Positions 1 to 7,672 of a stretch of DNA of 64,000 nucleotides are shown in pieces; position 1 is the first letter of the stretch, and each line of letters starts with the position of its first letter. Under the pieces are notes generated by a model. The model did not search any database, was not told where the DNA came from, and worked only from the letters and a program-made list of their open reading frames with translations. The DNA comes from Patulibacter sp. SYSU D01012. GTDB lineage: Bacteria > Actinomycetota > Thermoleophilia > Solirubrobacterales > Solirubrobacteraceae. Location of the stretch: positions 496,001 to 560,000 of the forward strand of contig NZ_JAFMTB010000002.1 of the NCBI RefSeq assembly GCF_017916475.1, given 5' to 3'. The translations under genes and the position numbers were made by a program.

Positions 1-667
1 GCACGGTCCGGGCGTGCTCGGCGGCGAAGAGGACGTCGTGGCGGGCCGCCGGGGCGTCCTCGGTCCCCACCGCGCCCAGCAGCTGGGCCAGGCGGACGAG
101 GAAGCGCCGCACGGCGTCCTCCTCGGGCCCGCGCGGGCGGTGCAGCAGCGCGGCCATCGCGATCGCGGTGACGATCGCGGCGCCGAGCAGGACGAGCGCG
201 GCGCGCTCGGGCACCGCGGACAGCCCGCCGCCGTACTGCGTCGATGCGAGGAACGAGAGGACGATGACGAACTCGCGCGGCTTGCCGACGTCCCAGGCGA
301 TGCCCAGGAGCGCCGCGGTGCCCGCCACCAGGCCGGCGCCGACGACCGTCGCGACGGCGGATCCGCCCACGACGGTGCCCAGGCTGACGACGAGGACGAG
401 CCCCAGGCCGGCCGACACCAGGACGCGCAGCCGTCGGCGCACCGGCTCGTCGCGCGCGTAGATCGCCGCGAAGGCGCCCTGCGTGGCCACCGCACCCTCG
501 TGCGGGTGGCCCAGCAGGACGAGGAGCAGCAGCGGAGTGACGAACGAGACGCCGATCCGCGCCGCGGTGACGCGCGCCGCCCACGCCGCCTGGGCGACGG
601 AGCGGGCCCGATGCGGCAGGCGCCGCAGCGCCGGGCGTGGGCGTGCTCCGGCGGTGGGGTCGGCCAC
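1..667 (-). CDS. FUSC-family membrane transporter (N-terminal part, cut by window edge)
   Basis: The reading frame begins at a GTG five bases after the xseB stop and runs off the left edge, so only about 222 residues are visible. An Arg-rich start is followed by several hydrophobic segments (residues about 40-60, 80-120 and 140-175). The order of a basic start, a first helix ending in PLLLLVLLGHP and a run of paired helices resembles the fusaric acid resistance/aromatic acid exporter family (FUSC), which sits in the inner membrane. The family call comes from helix pattern and general resemblance; no catalytic motif exists to confirm it. It is the last visible gene of the xseA-xseB transcription unit and is probably cotranscribed, with no functional link implied. 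A different multi-pass membrane protein cannot be excluded. Confidence 0.55.
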   Translation of the reverse strand, partial: MADPTAGARPRPALRRLPHRARSVAQAAWAARVTAARIGVSFVTPLLLLVLLGHPHEGAVATQGAFAAIYARDEPVRRRLRVLVSAGLGLVLVVSLGTVVGGSAVATVVGAGLVAGTAALLGIAWDVGKPREFVIVLSFLASTQYGGGLSAVPERAALVLLGAAIVTAIAMAALLHRPRGPEEDAVRRFLVRLAQLLGAVGTEDAPAARHDVLFAAEHARTV

Positions 668-672
668 GCGGG

Positions 673-1110
673 TCAGAACGGCAGGTCGTCGTCGCCGAAG
701 CCGAGCGTCGGCGGCGCGCCGGCCGGCGGGCCGTCCCGACGGCGGGGCCCGGACGGCGGCGGATCCTCGCCGAACAGGCCGTCCCCGGGCGGGGCCGTCG
801 GCACGCCCGAGACGCCGTTCGACGCGCCGACGCCCGCGCCCGACGGCGCGTCCGGGGCGCCGCTCGGCGCGCCGTCGACGATCCGGAAGCGCGCGGCGCC
901 CTCCCCCTCGTCGATCGCGCGGACCTCCTGCTCGATCCGGTCCAGGTGCTCGCGCAGCGCGCGCTCCAGGCCCTTGCCCTCGCGCAGCAGCGCGATCAGG
1001 CGCTCCGGGGCCATCGCGGCGTCGGCGCCGAGCTCGGCCGCGACCTGCTGCAGGCGCTCGTAGGCGGCGCCGAAGGACAGCTCGACGGGGGCATCGGTCT
1101 CGGGGCTCAT
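673..1110 (-). CDS. xseB: Exodeoxyribonuclease VII small subunit
   Basis: A 145-aa protein whose first 80 residues carry the XseB signature: a short amphipathic helix pair beginning LSFGAAYERLQQ, then a segment around LIALLREGKGLERALREHLDRIE. XseB binds XseA, and the complex degrades single-stranded DNA to oligonucleotides in the cytoplasm. Family members are usually 60-90 aa. This one has an additional Gly/Pro/Ala-rich, presumably disordered tail from about residue 80, ending in GFGDDDLPF. The acidic-hydrophobic end resembles SSB-type C-terminal tails (DDDLPF), which is suggestive only. The start ATG overlaps the xseA stop by four bases (ATGA), so the two are translationally coupled. Confidence 0.9.
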   Translation of the reverse strand: MSPETDAPVELSFGAAYERLQQVAAELGADAAMAPERLIALLREGKGLERALREHLDRIEQEVRAIDEGEGAARFRIVDGAPSGAPDAPSGAGVGASNGVSGVPTAPPGDGLFGEDPPPSGPRRRDGPPAGAPPTLGFGDDDLPF

Positions 1111-2495
1111 GCGGGCTCCTCGTCGGGACGGTCGGACGCCGGGGCGTCCTCGGGGTGCAGCGCGGTGATCGTGGCGTCGGCGGTGCCGTCCTGCAGCTGC
1201 AGGGCGACCGCCTCGCCGGGGCGCAGGTCGGCGACGTGCCGGACGACGCGGCCGTCGTCCCCCAGCGCCGCGATCCAGCCGCGGCGGCGCGGGTCGGCGG
1301 CGTCGAGCAGACGGGCGTGCTCCTCGACCCCGCGGCGCAGCGTCGCGGCCGCCCGGTCCGCGAGCGCCCCGACGGGCCGGGCGTCCAGCGTGTGCCGCAC
1401 CTGCGCCGTCTGCGCGCGCACCCGCTCGGGGGCGCGCTCGAGCGCGCGGCAGGCGTCGGTCAGCTCGCCGTGCATCCCGCGCAGGAACCCCTGGGCGCGC
1501 CCGTCGACCGTCCGGCCCGCGGCGTGGACGGCGGCGCGGTAGCGCTCCAGGCGCCCGCGGCCGTGCAGCGCGTGGGCGGTGGCATCCAGCCCCCGCCGCA
1601 GCGCCTCCGGGGCGCGAGCCGCCCGGTCGAGCGCCGCGGCGGCGTGGTCGACCTCGCGCAGCAGCTCGCGGCGATCGGGGACGACGCGCTCGGCCGCGTG
1701 GCGGGGCACGAACGCAGCGTGGGTGACGTGGTTGCAGACGGGGTTGTTGTCGGTGTGCCCGATCGCGGTGAGGACCGGCGTGGCGATCGCGCGGATCGCC
1801 CGGCACAGCCGCTCGTCGTCGAAGCACGCCAGGTCCTGCACCGACCCGCCGCCGCGCGCGACGACGATGACGTCCACGCGTGGGTCGCCGTCGAGGCGCG
1901 CGAGCCGGTCGACGATCTCGCCCGGCGCCGCGACCCCCTGCACCCGGCAGCACGCGGTGATCACCGGCACCGCGGGGAAGCGGTCGCGCAGGCCGCGGAT
2001 GACGTCCTTGAGCGCGTCGGAGTCCGCGCCCGAGATCAGGCCGACGCCCCGGGGGAAGCGCGGCAGCGGCGGGAAGCGCTCCGGATCGCACAGCCCCTCG
2101 GCCGCCAGGCGGTCGACGAGCTCCGCGCGGCGGCGCAGCAGCTCGCCCTCCCCGGCCGTCTCGACGTCGTCGACGACCACGCGCAGCCGTCCGCCGCCGC
2201 CCCAGAACTCGGTGTGCCGCACGCGCACGCGCACGCGGTCGCCGTGCCGGGGCGTGTGCGTGGGCCCGCCCGGGCCGCGGCGCCGGGTCAGCCACGGCAG
2301 GTACGAGCACGGCAGGACGTTCTCGCCGTCGGTCAGGTCGAACCACCAGACGCCGCGGCCGCCCTGCTTGGGCCGCTGGACCTCGCCCTCGACGACCGCC
2401 GGGCCGGCCTCGCGCAGGGCCGCGCCGATGCGGGCGGCGTAGTCCGCGACGCCGATGGGCGCGGCGGTGCGGGGGTCGGTCGAGGGGCGGCTCAT
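1107..2495 (-). CDS. xseA: Exodeoxyribonuclease VII large subunit
   Basis: A 462-aa protein with the XseA plan: an N-terminal OB fold (about residues 10-110), then the nuclease core with ARGGGSVQDLACFDDE (canonical RGGGS-E/Q-DLW-FNDE) and GHTDNNPVCN in place of the usual GHETD motif, then a coiled-coil C-terminal half. Exonuclease VII degrades single-stranded DNA from either end in repair and recombination. ATG at 2493-2495 is chosen because the OB fold starts about 10 residues later; the frame is open further upstream, but those residues are low-complexity. The GHTDNN and VTHAAF segments differ from the usual GHETDF and ADLRAPTP, so this is a divergent member, yet the tight pairing with xseB makes the identification secure. 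Confidence 0.9.
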   Translation of the reverse strand: MSRPSTDPRTAAPIGVADYAARIGAALREAGPAVVEGEVQRPKQGGRGVWWFDLTDGENVLPCSYLPWLTRRRGPGGPTHTPRHGDRVRVRVRHTEFWGGGGRLRVVVDDVETAGEGELLRRRAELVDRLAAEGLCDPERFPPLPRFPRGVGLISGADSDALKDVIRGLRDRFPAVPVITACCRVQGVAAPGEIVDRLARLDGDPRVDVIVVARGGGSVQDLACFDDERLCRAIRAIATPVLTAIGHTDNNPVCNHVTHAAFVPRHAAERVVPDRRELLREVDHAAAALDRAARAPEALRRGLDATAHALHGRGRLERYRAAVHAAGRTVDGRAQGFLRGMHGELTDACRALERAPERVRAQTAQVRHTLDARPVGALADRAAATLRRGVEEHARLLDAADPRRRGWIAALGDDGRVVRHVADLRPGEAVALQLQDGTADATITALHPEDAPASDRPDEEPA

Positions 2496-2799
2496 ACGGG
2501 GACCCTCAACCGTACGCGGTGGGGCGGCCGGTCCGCCGCGGGCGCGGGGAGTCGGCGGCGTGCCGGGCGCGGATCGGCGCACCCGGCGCGCGTCGCGGCG
2601 CAGCGCCCGGCGGCGGCACCGACCGCCATACACGATCGCGGCCGATGCAACACGGAAACCAGACTCGTGCGCCGTCGAGACCCCCGTCTAGGATCCGCCG
2701 GGCCTTGGAACGCGGTTGCCGCCGTGCGCTCCGGGGCACACAATTGTCGTGTGGGTCGGCTTCGTTGCCGCCTCCGCCCCACCGCGTCCAACGAGCTTC
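2496..2799. other. Divergent intergenic region, xseA / hypothetical gene
   Basis: About 300 bases between two divergent starts with no supportable gene. It should hold the promoters of both sides. The only structure seen is a short imperfect palindrome near 2738-2754 (ACACAATTGTCGTGT) in a locally AT-richer patch, a possible operator or promoter element. Confidence 0.4.
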
Positions 2800-3276
2800 A
2801 TGGATTCCACCTTCAACGGGAACTACGACTCCGGCGAGGACTTCGTCCTCGAGTACGGAGATCTCCGGTTCACCTTCAACGAGCGCGACTTCGCCGAGCG
2901 CTGCGAGCAGGCCGCCGTCCGGCTGGGCTTCGTCCACGACCGCCTGGATCGGGACGAGGTCGAGGACCTGGTCGAGCTGACGGTGAGCGGCGAGGTCGTC
3001 GAGCCGGTCTCCCGCCTGGGCGAGCACGTCAACGAGTGCTGGACCGAGCTGTCCGGCCCCGCCGAGCGCTCGCTCGTCCACTGGATGCGCCGCCTGGTCT
3101 TCCGCGGCGCCTGGATGGACCAGCGCGTGAAGGAGGGCGAGCTCGACGTCCGCTACGACGAGGACAGCCAGCGCTTCGAGTACGTCCAGCCGTCCCGCGG
3201 CGACGAGCCGGTCGAGCTGGCCCCCGCGCCATCGTGGTTCCAGGTCTCCTACATGCCGGTGGACGACCGCCGCTAG
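2800..3276 (+). CDS. Hypothetical acidic protein, 158 aa
   Basis: A 158-aa acidic soluble protein with no signal peptide or membrane segment and no family I recognise. The middle (residues about 20-110) reads as amphipathic helices with FNERDFAERCEQAAVRLGF and a region rich in Glu/Asp/Val; the last 40 residues are charged and Pro-rich. ATG 2800 is used because the upstream in-frame residues are low-complexity Pro/Ala. No clear Shine-Dalgarno precedes it, so translation may be leaderless or from another start. It stands alone, divergent from xseA, and is followed by a strong terminator hairpin 40 bases after the stop. Confidence 0.7.
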   Translation: MDSTFNGNYDSGEDFVLEYGDLRFTFNERDFAERCEQAAVRLGFVHDRLDRDEVEDLVELTVSGEVVEPVSRLGEHVNECWTELSGPAERSLVHWMRRLVFRGAWMDQRVKEGELDVRYDEDSQRFEYVQPSRGDEPVELAPAPSWFQVSYMPVDDRR

Positions 3277-3315
3277 GCCTCCGCCCCATCCCCGCGGCGC
3301 TCCGGTGCCGCCATG

Positions 3316-3345
3316 ACGAAGGGCCCCCGATCGGGGGCCCTTCGT
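3316..3345 (+). terminator. Perfect 13-bp-arm hairpin terminator
   Basis: A perfect inverted repeat, ACGAAGGGCCCCC / GGGGGCCCTTCGT with a 4-base loop, 40 bases after the stop of the upstream hypothetical gene. There is no T-tract, as is common for GC-rich actinobacterial terminators. Because it is symmetric it can also act on transcripts from the minus-strand rho-like gene. Confidence 0.75.
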
Positions 3346-3481
3346 CGTGCGGGGGCGGCGGAGGCCGACGGGCGTCGGCGCGCAGGGCGGCGGGGTCGAT
3401 CCGCGTCGAGGCCCGGCGGGTGGGGTCGCTCGGCGTCGAACATCGACGCCCATCGACCCCACCGCCTCGGCCGCGACGCGT

Positions 3482-3535
3482 ATCCGGCCCGCGACGCCGA
3501 TCCGGCCCGCGACCCGCATCCGGCCCGCGACGCGG
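3482..3535. repeat. Short tandem repeat, 18-bp period
   Basis: The core ATCCGGCCCGCGAC recurs at 3482, 3500 and 3518 with an 18-bp period, followed by a degenerate fourth copy. It lies in the 3' flank of the rho-like gene and outside any supported gene. Confidence 0.7.
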
Positions 3536-3618
3536 ACCCGGTCCGGCCCCGCATCGGGCCCGGCCCCCGCCCTCAGCGGAGGCCGGACGCCGGGACCAGC
3601 GGGGCCCGGCCGCCGGGA

Positions 3619-4887
3619 TCAGGCCAGCTCGGCGCGGGCCTTCGCGATGGCGGCGGCGCCGTCCTCGCCCACCAGCGTCTCGGGGCGCAGCGTGCCCGAG
3701 CCCGCCAGGTCGAGGGCGGGGAAGCGGCGCGTCGCCGTCAGCGCGGCGTCCAGGCGGACGACGGTGCTCTCGCCGCCGGCCGGGGTCTCGCGCGTGGCGA
3801 CGATCGTCAGCGAGCCGCCGTCGCGCAGCTTGCGGGCCGCGGCGAGGATGCGGCGGGCGGCGCCGTCGCCCAGGCCGTCCAGGGTGTCGATCAGCAGGAC
3901 GGCGTGGCCGCCGCGGGCCGCGATGCGGCGGCCGCGCTCGACGACCTCGTCGATCGCCTTCGCTCGGGCGTCGGGGCCGGCGGTCAGGTCGAGGGCGACC
4001 GCGGGCTGCAGGCCGGCGTCGGTCCAGTCGGCGAGCTCCTCGGGGCGGACGCCGGCGAGCACGGGCAGCAGCTCGAGCCCGTCGATGCCGCGGAGCGCGA
4101 CGGCCAGGCGGCGCAGCGCCTCGGTCTTGCCGGCGGCGTGCGGGCCGACGACGACGGCGCGCGAGCCGCGGCCGAGCGGGGTCAGGTACGCGATCGCGGC
4201 GACCGTCGGGTCCTCGGACTCGATCGCCAGCAGCTCGGTCGGGCGGACCGCCGCGAGCTCCTCGAAGCGGGTGCCGGTGGACGTCTCGTCGGCGGCGCGG
4301 CCGTTGATCGTCTCGACGCGGACGAGCGACGGGTAGCGCTCGGAGCGGCGCGGCGAGCGGGTCGGGCCGCCGACGCGGTCGCCGTCGACGAGCTCGCAGC
4401 GGCGCACCTGGCCGGCGGAGACGTACACCTCGGTGCCGTCGTCGGCCTTCAGCATGGCGGAGCCGTTCGACGTGATGGCCAGCACGCCCTCGACGGTGCC
4501 CTCCGTCTCGGCCTCGTCCGAGCGGTCGCGGTCGGAGCGGTCGCGGTCCGACCGGCCGTGCTCGCGCGGCGCGTCGGTCTCGGCGTCCTCGCCCCCGCGG
4601 CGACGGCGGCGGCGCGCCGGGCGCTCGTCGCCCTCGTCGTCGCCGGCGACCGGCACGGAGATCGTGGTGGCCTCGGACGAGGCCTCGTCGCGGCGCCCGC
4701 CGCGACGGCGACGACGGCGACCGCCCTGCTCCTCGTCGTCCCCGGCGCCGCCGCGGCGCTCGAGAATGGTGTCGACCAGCTGCTCGCGGCGCAGCTTGCG
4801 GAAGCCGTCGACGGCGAGCTCGCCGGCGAGGGCGTGCAGGTCGGCGAGGGAGCTGGACTCGAGGACCTCGCGGGTCAGGACGGTCAT
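3619..4887 (-). CDS. Rho-like transcription termination factor, divergent
   Basis: A 422-aa protein with the Rho layout: a Rho_N/SAP-like domain (residues 8-45), a long Arg/Asp-rich linker (50-130), a cold-shock-like RNA-binding fold (130-195) and a RecA-type ATPase. Walker A is GPHAAGKT (248-255) and Walker B is LLID (331-334); the GGSLTIVAT and FPALDLAGSGT stretches match Rho. Rho translocates on RNA and releases RNA polymerase. The Q-loop region is not recognisable, the segment before GAARR is shortened, and SGTR, which holds the arginine finger in classical Rho, reads SGTLR. Actinobacterial Rho is normally above 600 aa. The protein may be a paralogue with altered activity. ATG 4885-4887 has a strong GGAGG eight bases upstream. 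I leave the symbol blank because true Rho function is doubtful. Confidence 0.75.
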   Translation of the reverse strand: MTVLTREVLESSSLADLHALAGELAVDGFRKLRREQLVDTILERRGGAGDDEEQGGRRRRRRGGRRDEASSEATTISVPVAGDDEGDERPARRRRRRGGEDAETDAPREHGRSDRDRSDRDRSDEAETEGTVEGVLAITSNGSAMLKADDGTEVYVSAGQVRRCELVDGDRVGGPTRSPRRSERYPSLVRVETINGRAADETSTGTRFEELAAVRPTELLAIESEDPTVAAIAYLTPLGRGSRAVVVGPHAAGKTEALRRLAVALRGIDGLELLPVLAGVRPEELADWTDAGLQPAVALDLTAGPDARAKAIDEVVERGRRIAARGGHAVLLIDTLDGLGDGAARRILAAARKLRDGGSLTIVATRETPAGGESTVVRLDAALTATRRFPALDLAGSGTLRPETLVGEDGAAAIAKARAELA

Positions 4888-5049
4888 GGGACGTTCCTCC
4901 TTGGGTGATGTGCGTCGGTGGGCCCCGGCCGCGTTGTGCGCAGCGGTCGGCGACTGCCTCGACACCCTAGAGGACCCCGTGCGGCCCGCGTCTCGCCCCC
5001 GCGATCGCCCCTGCCCCGCCCGTCCCGCCGGCGAAGGCGGCCACGTGCA

Positions 5050-5129
5050 GGCAGAACGCGGGCGGGCCGCGCCCGCGCGCGCCGCCACCGAGGCGCCCCG
5101 CGTGCCGGCAGAACGCGGACGGGCCGCGC
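5050..5129. repeat. Direct repeat pair, 23 bp, one mismatch
   Basis: GGCAGAACGCGGGCGGGCCG and its continuation at 5050-5072 recur at 5107-5129 with one change (G to A), 57 bases apart, in the rho-tal intergenic region. The second copy supplies the left arm of the tal terminator hairpin. Confidence 0.65.
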
Positions 5130-5145
5130 GTCGGCGCGGCCCGTC
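5118..5145 (-). terminator. Hairpin terminator downstream of transaldolase
   Basis: Perfect 12-bp arms (GACGGGCCGCGC / GCGCGGCCCGTC) with a 4-base loop, 57 bases beyond the tal stop in the direction of transcription. No T-run follows. Confidence 0.65.
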
Positions 5146-5201
5146 GGGGCGGGCGGCCGTGGCCGCCCGGTGCTGGGGCCGGCGCGGACGCCGGCGCCGG
5201 C

Positions 5202-5891
5202 TCAGCCCTTCTTGGACTGCTCGACGAGGCCGTTCAGCCACTCCGCCAGCTCGGGCTTCGTGGCCCAGTCCTTCGCGAAGCCGGCGTTGCCGGAGTCCGT
5301 CAGCGGGTGGTTGAGCATCTGCTTCAGCACCTTGTAGGGCACCGTGGCGACGTCGCAGCCGGCCGTCGCGGCCTTCACGACGTGCAGCGGGCTGCGCGTC
5401 GAGGCGGCGAGGACCTGGGCGCCCGAGGAGTTCTCGTGGACGGCCTCGACGATCTCGCGGAGCACGAACTCCGAGTCGATCGAGATGTCGTCCAGGCGGC
5501 CGAGGAAGCTCGAGATGTACGTGGCGCCGGCCTCGGCGGCCAGGATCGCCTGGGCGGCCGAGAAGACGAGCGTCATGTTGACCGGGTGGCCGAGCTCGCG
5601 CAGGCGCGCCGTGGCCTCGAGGCCGGCGGGGCCGAAGGGCACCTTGACGATGACGTGCTCGTGGAGCGTGCGGACGGCGACGCCCTCCTCGACCATGCGG
5701 TCGGGATCCTCGGACACGACCTCGGCCGACGTCGGGCCCTGCACGATCTCGGCGATGCGCTTGATGGCCTCGCCCGCGTCGCCCTCGGCCTTGGCGAGCA
5801 GCGACGGGTTGGTGGTGGCGCCGGCGAGCACGCCCCAGCGGGCGACCTCCTCGACCTCCTTGACGGAGCCGGTGTCGATGAACAGCTTCAT
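5202..5891 (-). CDS. tal: Transaldolase, short (TalC/Fsa-like) type
   Basis: A 229-aa single-domain TIM barrel of the small transaldolase subfamily (usual length 210-230). It opens MKLFIDTGSVKEVEE, with GATTNPSLLAK at about 24-34. The Schiff-base lysine is K83 in IVKVPFGPAGL, and the C-terminal barrel strands end with ATVPYKVLKQMLNHPLTD. It transfers a dihydroxyacetone unit between sugar phosphates in the non-oxidative pentose phosphate pathway; some members of this subfamily are fructose-6-phosphate aldolases instead, and sequence alone does not decide. It is a cytosolic enzyme, transcribed alone between the rho-like gene and folP on the same strand. Confidence 0.92.
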   Translation of the reverse strand: MKLFIDTGSVKEVEEVARWGVLAGATTNPSLLAKAEGDAGEAIKRIAEIVQGPTSAEVVSEDPDRMVEEGVAVRTLHEHVIVKVPFGPAGLEATARLRELGHPVNMTLVFSAAQAILAAEAGATYISSFLGRLDDISIDSEFVLREIVEAVHENSSGAQVLAASTRSPLHVVKAATAGCDVATVPYKVLKQMLNHPLTDSGNAGFAKDWATKPELAEWLNGLVEQSKKG

Positions 5892-5948
5892 GCGGGTTGT
5901 GCCTCCAGGGACCTGGGGTCGGTGCGTTGCGCTCTTCCGGGTACCCGT

Positions 5949-6905
5949 TCAGCGTACCGCGGGCTCGCGGGAGCCCCCGCCGTCGCCGTCGTCGTCCTCG
6001 TCATCGTCGTGCAGCCACTGCAGGCGCTCGTCGGCGTCGCGGTCCACGGACGGCATCGGCCGGCGGCCGTCGAGCACGTCGCGGACGTCGAGGTAGTCGT
6101 GCGCCTCGCGCACGTCGTGCATCCGGGCGATCGAGAACCGGGCCCGTTCGGCGCACCAGCCGAGGGCGGCGAGGGTGCCCGCCAGGCGCTCGTCGGGCTC
6201 GCGGTGGATGATCGTGCCGACGAAGTACTTGCGGGAGACCGCGAGCAGCAGCGGGTGCCCGTGGACGCCGAGCTTCGGCAGGTCGCGCAGCACCTCGACC
6301 GTCTCCGCGGGCATCTTCGCGAAGTCGGGGCCCGGGTCCAGGATGATCGAGTCCGAACGCACGCCCGCCCCGAGCGCCCGCTCGCGCAGGTCGTTCAGCA
6401 CGCGGCGGACGTCGTCGACGACGCGGCCGCCGTAGTCGGGGAAGTGCTCCGTCTTCGGGTCCGCCCGCGTGTGCATCAGGATGATGCCCGCGCCGCGCGC
6501 GGCGACCACGCTGGCGAGCCGGGCGTGGTACAGCCCGGAGACGTCGTTGATGATGTGCGCGCCGGCGTCGAGGACCGCCTCGGCGACCTCGGGCTTCCAC
6601 GTGTCGACGGAGACGAGGCAGCCGTGCTCGACGAGGCGCTGGACCACCGGCACCACGCGCGCGATCTCCTCGCGCGGGCTGACCGGCTGCGTGTGCGTCG
6701 TCCCCGACTCGCCGCCGACGTCGATGATCTCGGCGCCCTCGTGCGCCAGGCGCAGGCCGAGCGCCACGCGCTCGTCCACCCCCTGCGGCCGGTCCCGGTC
6801 GCTGAAGGAGTCGGGCGTGCAGTTGACGATCCCCATCAGCGCGGGGCGTCCCGCCCGCAGCGTCAGGGTGCGATCGCGCAGGCGCAGGGTCAGCTCGTCG
6901 GTCAC
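5949..6905 (-). CDS. folP: Dihydropteroate synthase
   Basis: A 318-aa TIM-barrel enzyme that condenses p-aminobenzoate with hydroxymethyl-dihydropterin diphosphate in folate synthesis. Signature segments are visible: MGIVNCTPDSFSDRDR (pterin loop 1), EIIDVGGESGTT, VSVDTW, HIINDVSGL, ILMHTRAD, DPGPDFAK and LLLAVSRKYF. The start is GTG 6905, which overlaps the stop of the upstream reductase by four bases (GTGA); the longer upstream reading has no motif. Loop 2 lacks the usual ARPG and instead has GGESGTTHTQP, a variant worth noting for sulfonamide binding. It is the last gene of a coupled group with the RibD-C reductase and the sigma-like protein. Confidence 0.93.
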   Translation of the reverse strand: MTDELTLRLRDRTLTLRAGRPALMGIVNCTPDSFSDRDRPQGVDERVALGLRLAHEGAEIIDVGGESGTTHTQPVSPREEIARVVPVVQRLVEHGCLVSVDTWKPEVAEAVLDAGAHIINDVSGLYHARLASVVAARGAGIILMHTRADPKTEHFPDYGGRVVDDVRRVLNDLRERALGAGVRSDSIILDPGPDFAKMPAETVEVLRDLPKLGVHGHPLLLAVSRKYFVGTIIHREPDERLAGTLAALGWCAERARFSIARMHDVREAHDYLDVRDVLDGRRPMPSVDRDADERLQWLHDDDEDDDGDGGGSREPAVR

Positions 6906-7672
6906 GCGGGCTCTCCGTGGGCGAGGTGGTAGTGCAGGAAGAGGACGTCGCCGGAGCGCCACACGCCCCGGAGCCGCAGGGCGCGCAGATGCGGGCCGTC
7001 GCCGTCGCCGAGCGCGCCGCGCAGGATCGTCAGCGCGTCGTCCCCGCCGGCGAGCTTCGGCGAGACGGTGAGGAGGAGCTCGTCCAGGACGTCCTCGCGG
7101 ACGAGGGCCGCGAGCAGGCTGGGGCCGCCCTCGCAGTTGACCAGGCCGACCCCGCGGGCACCGAGGTCGGCGAGCGCGGCCGCGCCGGTGGCGCGCGGCA
7201 GGCGGACGACCTCGACGTGGTCCTCCTCGACCGCGTACGTCGGCTCGGCCTCGGTGTAGATGAGCGCCCGGGTCAGCGGCTCGTGGAGCAGCGGCACGTC
7301 CTCGTCGAGCGTGAAGCCGCGGGACAGCGTGGCGAGCAGCGGCTCGGGCGGCAGGCCCTGCGCCGTCCGGGCCGCGCGCTGGTGCGCGTCGAGCGTCGTG
7401 GAGTAGCGCTCGCGGTTGAGCGTGCCCGGCCCCACGAGCAGCGCGTCGGCGCGCTCGCGCAGCCCGCGGAAGATCGCCCGGTCCTCGGGGCCGCCGAGCT
7501 TGCCGGACCGCCCCTGCACGGCGGCGTGGCCGTCCACGCTGGCGACCATCACGCCGATCGTGCGGGGCCGCCCGGCGACGACCGGCGCGGCGTCGTCGAC
7601 GATCGCGTCGAGCGCCGCGGCGGCCGGCAGGTCCTCGCCGCCCGCGAAGGACCGGAAGCGCGGCTCGGCCAC
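6902..7672 (-). CDS. RibD C-terminal-type (DHFR-like) pyrimidine/dihydrofolate reductase
   Basis: A 256-aa stand-alone RibD_C domain without the deaminase half. Visible family features are IGVMVASVDGHAAVQGRSGKLGGPEDRAIFRGLRE near residues 40-75, ALLVGPGTLNRERYS, VGLVNCEGGPSLLAALV and DELLLTVSPKLAGG. The fold binds NADPH and is shared by riboflavin-pathway reductases and dihydrofolate reductase. The stop overlaps the folP start (GTGA) and the start GTG overlaps the stop of the upstream gene (TAGTG). That coupling suggests, but does not prove, a folate role such as reducing the dihydrofolate made downstream of FolP. The alternative is riboflavin synthesis. Confidence 0.82.
   Translation of the reverse strand: MAEPRFRSFAGGEDLPAAAALDAIVDDAAPVVAGRPRTIGVMVASVDGHAAVQGRSGKLGGPEDRAIFRGLRERADALLVGPGTLNRERYSTTLDAHQRAARTAQGLPPEPLLATLSRGFTLDEDVPLLHEPLTRALIYTEAEPTYAVEEDHVEVVRLPRATGAAALADLGARGVGLVNCEGGPSLLAALVREDVLDELLLTVSPKLAGGDDALTILRGALGDGDGPHLRALRLRGVWRSGDVLFLHYHLAHGEPA

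Noticed and set aside
483-4307. Very long plus-strand open frame (over 1200 codons) across the xseA-rho region
   Set aside because: It runs antisense to xseB, xseA and rho and has the Arg/Pro/Ala-rich composition typical of shadow frames in GC-rich DNA.
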